20,635 nucleotides of DNA, from contig JAILBP010000176.1 in the NCBI GenBank assembly GCA_024680835.1, forward strand, positions 1 to 20,635, given 5' to 3'. This document shows positions 14,801 to 20,635 of the stretch, in pieces; within the stretch, counting starts at the first letter, position 1; every line of letters starts with the position of its first letter. A program made the position numbers and the translations under genes. The notes below the pieces were generated by a model. The model was not told where the DNA came from and ran no database searches. It worked only from the letters and a program-made list of their open reading frames with translations. The stretch is from RGIG6904 sp024680835 (GTDB taxonomy: Bacteria > Bacillota > Clostridia > Lachnospirales > Lachnospiraceae).

Positions 14801-16990
14801 GTGACGGGACTGTCGGCAAGGATAGTCAAGGATGCAGGAAAGCTGAAGATCAATCAGTTTGAAGAGTATCAGTATGACAGAAATGAAGAGGAAGAACCTG
14901 TAGCATACATGGATAAAGATGAATATCACTTTATCATAGGAGGTACTTCCCAGCCCTGTAATATTTACTTCGATGAAAATGAGATAAAGATCGATCCGCA
15001 GCTTCGTACTGCTACCAGTGTTATATCTCGTACACCCACATCGGCTAATGATAAGATGAATATCTTCATATTCCCGACGATGGGCGGATCTAATGACGGA
15101 ATCGGTATTTATGATATCGGAGTAAAAGCATTGTACAATCACCTGTACAACGGACCTCGTCAGGCAGCATGCAGCAAGCTTGAGAAATATGTGGATGAAG
15201 ACGGTACCGAAATGTTCTATACAATGGGACTTGAAGCGCAGTGCATGTCTGATCTCAACCAGCTTGTAGTTGAGGCAAGCTCCCTGAAGGGCACTAATGC
15301 GAATATGGATTATGCGATTGTACAGCAGATCCGAAGCGGTGTAGTAGTGAATACTTATTATGTAGACCTTGAAGATGAAAATGCTTACTACTCTATATAC
15401 AAGGCTCCTTCAAACGACATGGGCAAGATTGGTTACTACGAGAAACAGAGGCTTTATCTCCAGATCGCGCCGGGTACACAGCAGAGAAATCTTCTGGCGG
15501 AGAAGCAGGATATAGCGTTTGCGATAACCTATAAGCTTCCGTTTGATGCTACAGGTGCCGAATATGTATCACCTTATGTTTATGCTACCGATGAACTGAT
15601 CAAAAAGCTGTATGAGGGACAGGTTATCGGTGTGGATTATGATCAGATGTTTGTAGGAGAGATAACGGGAATCCGTATTGCTACTACAGGCACGGTTGAG
15701 GCTAATATCGGATGTGCATGTCTGGCCAATTACCATGTGACTGCCGATGGCGAGATGCAGCTTGAAAACTATTACAATTTTGCAAAGGGTATTACTGTAG
15801 GTAACAACGTTCAGAAGATGACAGTGACTTCAACGGGAACTGATGATGAGGAAGCTGTAAGACATCTCTCTATACAGTTCAGTACCACACATCCGTCAAG
15901 TGCATATGAGAGCGGTACCAACTCACCGGTTAAGTTTACCCTCTACACAACGGATAAGGAAGGTCAGGTTAATGATCCGCCGCTTGAGATAGCAGATCTC
16001 AGAAAATATATTACTGATGGATCAGGAAACTTCCTGACAGGTACTACACAGACTGTGGAAATGCTGGTAACAGGCGGAGCAGCGGGCTTGAGACGTATTA
16101 TTATCGAACCTCAGAGCGAAGCAATGGACGGATCGGCAGGATGGAGCCTGGATAAGGTTGTGGCACAGCTTGATTCCGAGACACCTATCAGCAGAGTTAT
16201 AGAGGAGCGTATATACGAGGGAAGACCCAAGACTATCCTGCTCTCAGATCTGAGTCTGTCTGCGGATGTATACAATTACAATTACAGCAAGGAAGACGAT
16301 GTATTTGATCAGGTAAACATGAGACAGGGCGAGGAGCTTAAGCTCATGATGAGGAGCGAACAGCCGCTTCATATTCTGCCCACTTCAAACGGATCAGAGT
16401 ACGGATGCAGAGTTTATGCCACAGAGATCACGGCAGACGGATTCGAGTCTGGTATAGTAGATGGCGTCATAACGCATAATGAGACATCAAAGAGATTCTC
16501 ATTCACGGCTCCCGTAAATTACGACGAGGAGAAGAAATACAGGATTTATATAGAATCTGTTGAGATTCCGACTGTTAAAATGTATCTGGATGTTACGGTT
16601 GCCGTAACACCCAGACCGGTAGTATCCGATGACGACGCAGCAGGGGAAGATGATACTGCTGCCGGCGACAGCACGGTTTCCGGTGACAGCGCAGTTTCAG
16701 ATAACAGCGCAGTTTCAGATAACAGCGTATCTGATGACGGAACTTCAGACAATAGCGCATCGGAAAGCAACTCATCCGATGACAGCAAGACCGGCAACAA
16801 GACTGATAACGACGGGGCTGATGACGATAAGTCTTCCCGAAATGAAGAAAAGTCAAACGGCACTTCGGATGCCGGCAGCACGGAGCCCTCATCGGGATCC
16901 GGCGCGGAAGACATCGGCAGCTCGGACAGCGGTTCATCAGGAACAACGGACGGTGGTTCGGGTGACGGTTCAGGTAATAGTGCAGAATAG
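11888..16990 (+). CDS. Giant secreted modular protein (1700 aa) with recurring beta-rich units
   Basis: It starts with a clear signal peptide (basic MKRLLNRIRKIGYR, hydrophobic VTAFVAALLMFLTG, cleavage near AYA-G); GCGAGGA at 11874-11880 is the ribosome site. The body repeats one architecture: a strand ending in Tyr (Y70, Y292, Y508, Y728, Y895, Y1215), then usually 40-50 residues later a strand of the form F-x-V or F-x-I followed by a Gly/Ile-rich strand (starting at 139, 339, 557, 754, 944, 1255 and 1390), sometimes closed by an aromatic and I-x-V strand, as in DGSAGWSLDKV. The pattern resembles PLAT/LH2-type beta sandwiches, which are often lipid- or protein-binding modules, but this is a guess from spacing. 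Residues about 1575-1700 are a Ser/Asp/Gly/Asn-rich tail. There is no LPXTG, membrane helix or S-layer motif, so attachment is unclear. It is likely a large adhesin of the secreting cell surface. Confidence 0.8.
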   Translation: MKRLLNRIRKIGYRVTAFVAALLMFLTGLDSNAYAGALSGTSVTGKNAYIFEVVTGVHDGKNIQFLEIVYIGTDNNEYRQLFFPNQDSQYLGRIQVAKVGSDVPIANDIEKMYGYKGKTGLFDTSVSSLASYSMAQYYFTTDVPIKSIKYFDGFTGKGNDEWTCQGMRLFKVDTLYGIRMAGEWSNTWYIDFDGELIGELNIDVIKKYNWSTLDAGYLDMMVDAKVRQGDELKGKDYVKHVSQQTKHNYGFRFDFADVFGAGFESLINDYACNKAPLNGLPMIENLTLNITYVDVYGQPRFLYLPAATSAVHWAYRNLNETDSRKPVLGVGQQGGGLAFTGIIPDCGKIDSVTLAVGSEKAEAIADIVYDVNSISYNKWTDSRGYSYKRAITKAGEQNLHTRRSELSKQDDAYYLCAAIYDMSNSAIIPKVENAMLKYDYVGAPIYCQTASGVGGKRLVSNAVNDLGLKEGKKLTLPTEKKNYYVCQFTTESALNSGEVSGLKIKLSYMNTKGEKQETDEINIKNAVLDYYGYWPGSTGGSDFAYAWTTGSGKTTSFLVALKDVNYFTGAVISSPPGSNADYQFKDFSMYALTENYPTRSVAWTDKLTENGKSTYVNIYRNLDTEAIKIASIPDTTLIQNGDEVNVDFTSSKVTAVKDEGFDFTKYAITYADAMKDYGFVKKRKSYEVQISIYDDVVATDNDGNIVSTGGNGDSGSENKFFFQLEFEYGTSAYVLGNQGLSEGDKFVSGRTHTFQVNMNEDYGNVTGINIISDEIDENAKPEDKMRINDIKVTEVAASGTHICWVASNVGWVGADYSDSRNKYGGKGKSGRSAAELARSVNIDYTTNVVQIEFALSTGSYQIEEYTEKDAEQYGVKAGQAPRPQLYGTINAKLAYTKSDGTLDFREFDLVEQLYNYRNKAVAKDNGLATSDKNSMFRANHTDRFILNIDDIGSLNHLDLSVSATDYPVTWAVTGLSARIVKDAGKLKINQFEEYQYDRNEEEEPVAYMDKDEYHFIIGGTSQPCNIYFDENEIKIDPQLRTATSVISRTPTSANDKMNIFIFPTMGGSNDGIGIYDIGVKALYNHLYNGPRQAACSKLEKYVDEDGTEMFYTMGLEAQCMSDLNQLVVEASSLKGTNANMDYAIVQQIRSGVVVNTYYVDLEDENAYYSIYKAPSNDMGKIGYYEKQRLYLQIAPGTQQRNLLAEKQDIAFAITYKLPFDATGAEYVSPYVYATDELIKKLYEGQVIGVDYDQMFVGEITGIRIATTGTVEANIGCACLANYHVTADGEMQLENYYNFAKGITVGNNVQKMTVTSTGTDDEEAVRHLSIQFSTTHPSSAYESGTNSPVKFTLYTTDKEGQVNDPPLEIADLRKYITDGSGNFLTGTTQTVEMLVTGGAAGLRRIIIEPQSEAMDGSAGWSLDKVVAQLDSETPISRVIEERIYEGRPKTILLSDLSLSADVYNYNYSKEDDVFDQVNMRQGEELKLMMRSEQPLHILPTSNGSEYGCRVYATEITADGFESGIVDGVITHNETSKRFSFTAPVNYDEEKKYRIYIESVEIPTVKMYLDVTVAVTPRPVVSDDDAAGEDDTAAGDSTVSGDSAVSDNSAVSDNSVSDDGTSDNSASESNSSDDSKTGNKTDNDGADDDKSSRNEEKSNGTSDAGSTEPSSGSGAEDIGSSDSGSSGTTDGGSGDGSGNSAE
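16673..16726 (+). repeat. 18-base tandem repeat in the tail of the giant protein
   Basis: GCAGTTTCAGATAACAGC occurs twice in perfect tandem (16691-16708 and 16709-16726), preceded by a diverged copy from 16673. It codes AVSDNS units in the Ser/Asp-rich tail and suggests a recent duplication that could vary tail length. Confidence 0.85.
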
Positions 16991-16994
16991 TTAT

Positions 16995-17035
16995 TATGTA
17001 GGGAACAGTTTTTTGTTCCCTACGTATTGTTGTTT
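16995..17035 (+). terminator. Intrinsic terminator after the giant surface protein
   Basis: GTAGGGAACA at 16998-17007 pairs perfectly with TGTTCCCTAC at 17014-17023 across a 6-base loop, and three weaker pairs extend the stem. A T-rich tail (GTATTGTTGTTT) follows. It begins 5 bases after the stop codon and separates the giant gene from the lipoprotein gene. Confidence 0.8.
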
Positions 17036-17086
17036 AAAGGCAGAATTGTGCTGTTACGGGATTTGTAATGTTTTCAAAGACGGAGG

Positions 17087-17105
17087 AAGGCAGATTAATT
17101 GCCTT
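17087..17105 (+). promoter_or_regulatory. Small hairpin next to the lipoprotein ribosome site
   Basis: AAGGCA (17087-17092) and TGCCTT (17100-17105) form a perfect 6-base stem with a 7-base loop. It lies between an unused GGAGG (17082-17086) and the GAGGA used for ATG 17119. It could hide or present the ribosome site, but the stem is short. Confidence 0.3.
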
Positions 17106-17118
17106 GAGGATTATGACA

Positions 17119-18156
17119 ATGCGAAAGATCATATTAAATGTTTGTAAGGCAGCGTTGCTGTTGCTGGCATCTGCGGCAGTTCTGAGCGGATGCGGTAAGA
17201 CACAAAAGTTTACCGGTGGCGAGGATATTGGATATCCTTATACATATGAGATCAACAGCAACGGTACTGTTACCGTGACGCTGGATGGCAGCGCTTCGCC
17301 GGATGCAAAATGGGATGTTACGGGTGTTGATGAGGATATCATAAAGCTTGACGTCAAAAAAGCCGAGAAGGCCGGGAAGATCACCTATAAGGTGGAACCG
17401 GTATCGGGAGGCAGTATCAGTATCTCGTTTCAGAGAGTGAAAGAGACTGACAACGGATATGCCGATAAAGACTATTCGGCATACAATACCATAATTGACA
17501 GTCATAAGGATAATCCCGACAAATATGAAGAGATCACAGGTCCGGAAGCAAAGCACAGGGATGATGTGGTTTCAGATGATATGGCTTCCGAGGAGGTAAT
17601 GGAAGATCTTCCCACGCCTGATGAAAATGAAGTGTCTGCAGATGAACAGAAATTAAATTCCTCAAGTATAATATGCAGTATAGCCATGAATCTTTCTATT
17701 ACGCCGTCTGACAGGAAAAACAAATTTGTCACCGAAGCAATTGTAGAGACAGAACATCTTACGGAGGGTGTTTTTTCAGGCGAGCAGGATGATGTGCTGG
17801 ATTATGAAGCATGGATTGATGAGGGCGGATCCCTGCTGGTGAGACTGCCTGTGGTAAACATGGGATGGACATACAGCTCTACCGGTGTTTTCAAGGAAAC
17901 AGAGCAGGAAGAGATTCCGGGAATACAGTATGATGAGCCGGAGAAGGACGAGAACGGAAATTACATTATCCTGGATATCGGAGAATACGGATATTACGAC
18001 AAAGATCAGTGTTTCATAATAAACGGTCTGGCAAACGGAGATGCTACCGTTGTCTTTACGGATATGGGAAATGCGTACAGGCTTACTTTGGTGGTTTCCA
18101 TTAATGAGGGACGAGTGTCACTCGAATCCCAGAAGATGGAGAGAACTGAACAGTAA
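17119..18156 (+). CDS. Secreted lipoprotein with two beta-rich domains (345 aa)
   Basis: Starting at ATG 17119 the protein has a lipoprotein signal: MRKIILNVCK, hydrophobic AALLLLASAAV, then the lipobox LSGC with Cys25 as the lipid-attached residue. GAGGA at 17106-17110 is 8 bases before this ATG; earlier in-frame ATGs at 17068 and 17113 lack proper spacing, and the first would add a charged extension. Two beta-rich regions follow: about residues 35-105, ending in GSISISFQRV, and about 190-340, ending in ATVVFTDMG and LTLVVSINEG. They are joined by an acidic Asp/Glu-rich linker (about 130-175). Both regions have the strand-Trp-strand rhythm of Ig-like or chagasin-like folds, but no family is recognised. 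An inverted repeat (AAGGCA at 17087-17092 with TGCCTT at 17100-17105) just before the start might influence translation. It may be a cell-surface component of the same system. Confidence 0.75.
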   Translation: MRKIILNVCKAALLLLASAAVLSGCGKTQKFTGGEDIGYPYTYEINSNGTVTVTLDGSASPDAKWDVTGVDEDIIKLDVKKAEKAGKITYKVEPVSGGSISISFQRVKETDNGYADKDYSAYNTIIDSHKDNPDKYEEITGPEAKHRDDVVSDDMASEEVMEDLPTPDENEVSADEQKLNSSSIICSIAMNLSITPSDRKNKFVTEAIVETEHLTEGVFSGEQDDVLDYEAWIDEGGSLLVRLPVVNMGWTYSSTGVFKETEQEEIPGIQYDEPEKDENGNYIILDIGEYGYYDKDQCFIINGLANGDATVVFTDMGNAYRLTLVVSINEGRVSLESQKMERTEQ

Positions 18157-18229
18157 AGCTTAGCCAATGAGTATGAAATTGGCGTTATCTTAATTTACCG
18201 GTTGGTGACATTTATTGTCAGAGGTCAGA

Positions 18230-19060
18230 ATGGATGATTTAAGGAAAGAGATCCGGGATTCGCTCCTGGGCAGACTCAGAATAGAAGAAGGCGCTTTTGT
18301 GGTTGCCAGAAAAGGTCTCATGCAGTTTCAGTTTGGTATGCAGGACGGTTTTGGAAGCGTCCTCATCTTCGGGTTACAGTGCAGGATGATGTGGTATCGC
18401 ATTCCCGGTAAGCGAAAGGACGCCGAAAACCGTCTCGATGCCGCGTTGAGCAGCATGGGCAGGAAACTGGTACTGTCATCTGCACCGAAACTTAAGGCCG
18501 TTTATTGCATTTCCATAACGGGGCAGCCGGTTGTGCTAACTGTGCATATGGGAGAAAAGGACATAGAGGCTTTCGCATATTCCGGCAAAGGGTTGACGGG
18601 AGCATTGTCCACAAAACATGTAATATCAAAGTTTGAGAAATCCATGCCGGAAGCCATGAATCCGCTTCCTGAAGAAAAGATCAGGGAGAGGAGGCAGGAG
18701 GCCAAAAATAAACTCAAAAGTCCAAGGAAACTCAGAAGAGAACAAAAAGCCGCAGAGAAAAAGGCGCTCATGGCACAAAAGAAGGAGAACCGTAAAAATG
18801 GCAGTATTTTTGCCACAGTAGCTTCTCTTTTGGCGAAAAAGAAAACCGAGCCGGCATCAAAGCCCCCTGCAAAGGAAGAAGTGAATCCAAAGGCACATGC
18901 TCCGGAAGAACTTGTTACAGAAAAAACAGTTATAGAAAATACTCTTATAGAAACAGCAGTCACAAAATCACCTGTAACGGACGAGTTGAATACTGATCAG
19001 CAAAACGCAACGAATACAAATAATAAAAAAAATAAAAAGAAAAAGAAACGAAAACATTAA
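18230..19060 (+). CDS. Unrecognised cytoplasmic protein with basic C-terminal half (276 aa)
   Basis: ATG 18230 follows AGAGGT at 18220-18225; an in-frame TTG at 18215 lies upstream without a ribosome site. No signal peptide or membrane helix is present. The first 135 residues look like a compact mixed alpha/beta domain, with hydrophobic strands such as FVVARKGLMQFQFGM, SVLIFGLQCRMMWY and PVVLTVHMG. Residues about 145-205 are a Lys/Arg/Glu-rich helix (LRREQKAAEKKALMAQKKE), and the end is a low-complexity Thr/Glu/Asn stretch that closes in a run of lysines (NNKKNKKKKKRKH). Such a basic tail could bind nucleic acid, membrane lipid or the acidic VirB4 tail encoded nearby; all three are speculation. 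I do not recognise the family. Gaps to its neighbours are 73 and 123 bases. Confidence 0.65.
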   Translation: MDDLRKEIRDSLLGRLRIEEGAFVVARKGLMQFQFGMQDGFGSVLIFGLQCRMMWYRIPGKRKDAENRLDAALSSMGRKLVLSSAPKLKAVYCISITGQPVVLTVHMGEKDIEAFAYSGKGLTGALSTKHVISKFEKSMPEAMNPLPEEKIRERRQEAKNKLKSPRKLRREQKAAEKKALMAQKKENRKNGSIFATVASLLAKKKTEPASKPPAKEEVNPKAHAPEELVTEKTVIENTLIETAVTKSPVTDELNTDQQNATNTNNKKNKKKKKRKH

Positions 19061-19135
19061 AATAGGGGTATAGTATATAGATGATCGTTAAAGACGGCGT
19101 ATTAAAGTGAGAATTGCAGAGCAATCAGAGCCGTC

Positions 19136-19167
19136 CGGCATGAAATAAGACATGCCGTTTACGTAAA
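19136..19167 (+). promoter_or_regulatory. Hairpin and palindrome in the leader of the repeat-protein gene
   Basis: CGGCATG (19136-19142) and CATGCCG (19151-19157) form a perfect 7-base stem with an 8-base loop. They are directly followed by the palindrome TTTACGTAAA (19158-19167), ending 3 bases before the GGGAGG ribosome site. No T-run follows. It may be a regulator site or a leader structure; the 19061-19183 gap shows no convincing promoter. Confidence 0.35.
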
Positions 19168-19183
19168 TAAGGGAGGTACTATC

Positions 19184-20635
19184 ATGGCAGGTTATTCGCA
19201 GACTTATGAGAAACTGAATGCTAAATTCGCTCTGATAAAGGAAGCAAGACTTAAGTTTCGCGGTAGCAAGGAGTTCGATAAGGCCGATGAGTCTTTCGAG
19301 AAGGTTACCAAGGCCTTTGAGAGGATTAAGAACAAGGGAGCCGGTTATAAACCTACAGCCGGGGAGCTGGAGTATATTCAAAAAACCCTTGATGATGCAA
19401 TAGAAAAAGCAGATGCCTATCTGGATACCAAAAAAGATATCGACGAGGTAAACATGGGATATAACACCGTTGCGCGTGTAAATTCCATGGAATTGGCCAA
19501 GGAGATACTGACCAGTGTTTCGGCGGATATAGAAAAAGAACTGACAGAGCATCGTGAAAAAGCCGCAAATGAAAATGAAGCACCGTCTGCCGACCAGATT
19601 TCCCGCGATATGGAAGGGCTGAAGCTTGAGTTTGACGAAGCCAGGGAGAATGTTCATTTCGGCAGCAAGGCATTTGATAAAGCGGTAGAGGGTTTTGAAA
19701 GGCTGGACGCCGAATGGAAAACAATAAAAGAACGATACAAAGATGGAGGTACACCAAACCCTTATGAGCTTCAGAATCTGAAGGCCAAAATTGCCGAAGC
19801 CCAGAAGCTTAATGGTGATTACCGCGTCGAAAAAGACGATAAGGATCTTGAAAAAAATCCAAAAACAGCCAAGAGATTAGCCGCTATGGAACGGGCTTCA
19901 GAGTATATGGATGCCCAGTTGAAGACCATTGAGAAATGGGAAAAGGAATATGCCAATACTTTGGACTCAAAGGAATACACCAATGCGGAAATGTCTGCAA
20001 AAGCTGAATCGTCATATGCCATGATGGAAAGGTGTGACAGGAAGACTACAATATCCAGCGCTGAGTTCAAGCGGGCAAAGGAAATTGCCAAAGAGCTTAA
20101 GGAAGAGTGGAAGAGAATCGAGGCAAAGGGAGAAGACTATAAGCTCAATTCTGCAGAGGTTGACAGAATATCAAAGCTCAATAACGAGCTGAATGAAAAT
20201 GTTGACAAGTATATCAGAAGTAAAGCAGAAAAAGAGAAACTTAGCGGATATGAGCAAACCCGTCTGGATATGATGGGTAGTCTGAAAAATGATGCGTCGA
20301 CCACTAAGAGTGTTATGGACCGCAGAAAGAAAGCGATCGAGGCAGAATCTGCAAATCTGACTGATAATCAGATCGGTCAGGATGCGCGAAGACAGTCGAG
20401 AGACCTTAAGATGAAGCAGCACAGGGTCGGAAGGTCCCGTGTATGGTTTGGAAGCAAGCAGTATAAAAACGCGCTGACAGACTATAATAAGTCCGTTTTG
20501 AGCTGGGAGAATATGACCAAGGGCAAGCCGGAGGATTATAAGCCTACTGAAGAGGAACTTCAAAAGAGCAAAGATGATCTTGAGAAGACAAAGGAATCCA
20601 TTCAGAAGTATTTAGACAGAAACAAGGATAAGGAT
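19184..20635 (+). CDS. Helical protein of ~132-residue tandem repeats (3' end beyond window)
   Basis: The frame opens at ATG 19184 after GGGAGG (19171-19176) and stays open through the last base, giving 484 visible residues with no stop. There is no signal peptide or membrane helix, and the composition is Lys/Glu/Ala-rich and helical. Four diverged repeats can be aligned. The motif FGSK-x-F (FRGSKEF, FGSKAF, ISSAEF, FGSKQY) places its last aromatic at residues 31, 164, 295 and 427. Exactly 14 residues later comes an aromatic (F45, W178, W309, W441), and in repeats 1, 3 and 4 a G-x-D/G-Y-K motif follows about 10 residues on. Each unit continues with helices around a YL/YI-x-x-K segment. No family is recognised. 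Spectrin-like or other helical-bundle repeats are possible; as the last visible gene of this locus it may be a cytoplasmic scaffold or a secreted substrate. Confidence 0.8.
   Translation, partial: MAGYSQTYEKLNAKFALIKEARLKFRGSKEFDKADESFEKVTKAFERIKNKGAGYKPTAGELEYIQKTLDDAIEKADAYLDTKKDIDEVNMGYNTVARVNSMELAKEILTSVSADIEKELTEHREKAANENEAPSADQISRDMEGLKLEFDEARENVHFGSKAFDKAVEGFERLDAEWKTIKERYKDGGTPNPYELQNLKAKIAEAQKLNGDYRVEKDDKDLEKNPKTAKRLAAMERASEYMDAQLKTIEKWEKEYANTLDSKEYTNAEMSAKAESSYAMMERCDRKTTISSAEFKRAKEIAKELKEEWKRIEAKGEDYKLNSAEVDRISKLNNELNENVDKYIRSKAEKEKLSGYEQTRLDMMGSLKNDASTTKSVMDRRKKAIEAESANLTDNQIGQDARRQSRDLKMKQHRVGRSRVWFGSKQYKNALTDYNKSVLSWENMTKGKPEDYKPTEEELQKSKDDLEKTKESIQKYLDRNKDKD
19241..20635 (+). 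repeat. Four diverged ~396-base coding repeats
   Basis: Repeat units begin near 19241 (residue 20), 19637 (residue 152), 20027 (residue 282) and 20417 (residue 412, cut by the window end), with spacing of 131-133 residues. They are recognised at protein level; the DNA itself is too diverged to align by eye, which points to old duplications under selection. Confidence 0.7.

Noticed and set aside
18163..18183. Terminator after the lipoprotein gene
   Set aside because: GCCAAT and ATTGGC form only 6 pairs with a 9-base loop and no proper T-run.
19046..19080. Promoter with TATAGT at 19069-19074
   Set aside because: No recognisable -35 at the right distance; the region is a lysine-coding A-rich end of the previous gene.
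19088..19657. 189-codon antisense open frame
   Set aside because: It lies opposite the repeat-protein gene, whose frame has a strong ribosome site and conserved internal repeats; the antisense product shows no such features.

Overview
The window looks like chromosome or integrated-element DNA from a low-to-mid GC Gram-positive anaerobe of the Clostridia, most likely a Lachnospiraceae member related to Butyrivibrio or Roseburia. The reasons are strong AGGAGG-type ribosome binding sites, Firmicutes-style type IV secretion components (a PrgI-type VirB3 domain, VirD4, VirB4), and Gram-positive export signals. The species placement is inferred from style, not from a marker gene. Every supported gene lies on the + strand, with short gaps.

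Bases 1-7000 hold the 3' end of a VirB2-like pilin gene, a 180-base gap with several strong hairpins, a secreted beta-solenoid-like protein, the VirD4 coupling ATPase, a membrane-anchored Ig-like surface protein and a VirB6-like polytopic membrane protein with a Gly/Ser/Asn/Pro-rich tail. A strong hairpin terminator ends this block. Bases 7000-11400 are one very large gene: a PrgI/VirB3 membrane domain fused to a VirB4 ATPase, followed by a disordered tail of about 430 residues that ends in a highly acidic stretch. Next come a lone STAS-domain protein and a 1700-residue secreted protein built from recurring beta-rich modules, which ends in a perfect hairpin. The last block encodes a lipoprotein, an unrecognised cytoplasmic protein with a basic C-terminal half, and a protein built of about 132-residue helical repeats that runs off the window.

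Taken together this is a Gram-positive type IV secretion (conjugation-type) apparatus. Pilin, coupling ATPase, channel protein and energising ATPase are present. Between them sits an unusual set of exported proteins: beta-solenoid, Ig-anchored, giant modular and lipoprotein. No relaxase, integrase, VirB8/TcpC-like protein or peptidoglycan hydrolase is visible, so the window cannot tell a conjugative element from a dedicated protein- or DNA-delivery machine. The parts that look least described are the giant modular protein, the 132-residue repeat protein, the acidic VirB4 tail with its repeated short Leu-Phe/Leu-Leu motif, and the embedded STAS protein. No RNA gene, insertion sequence, CRISPR array or attachment site was found.
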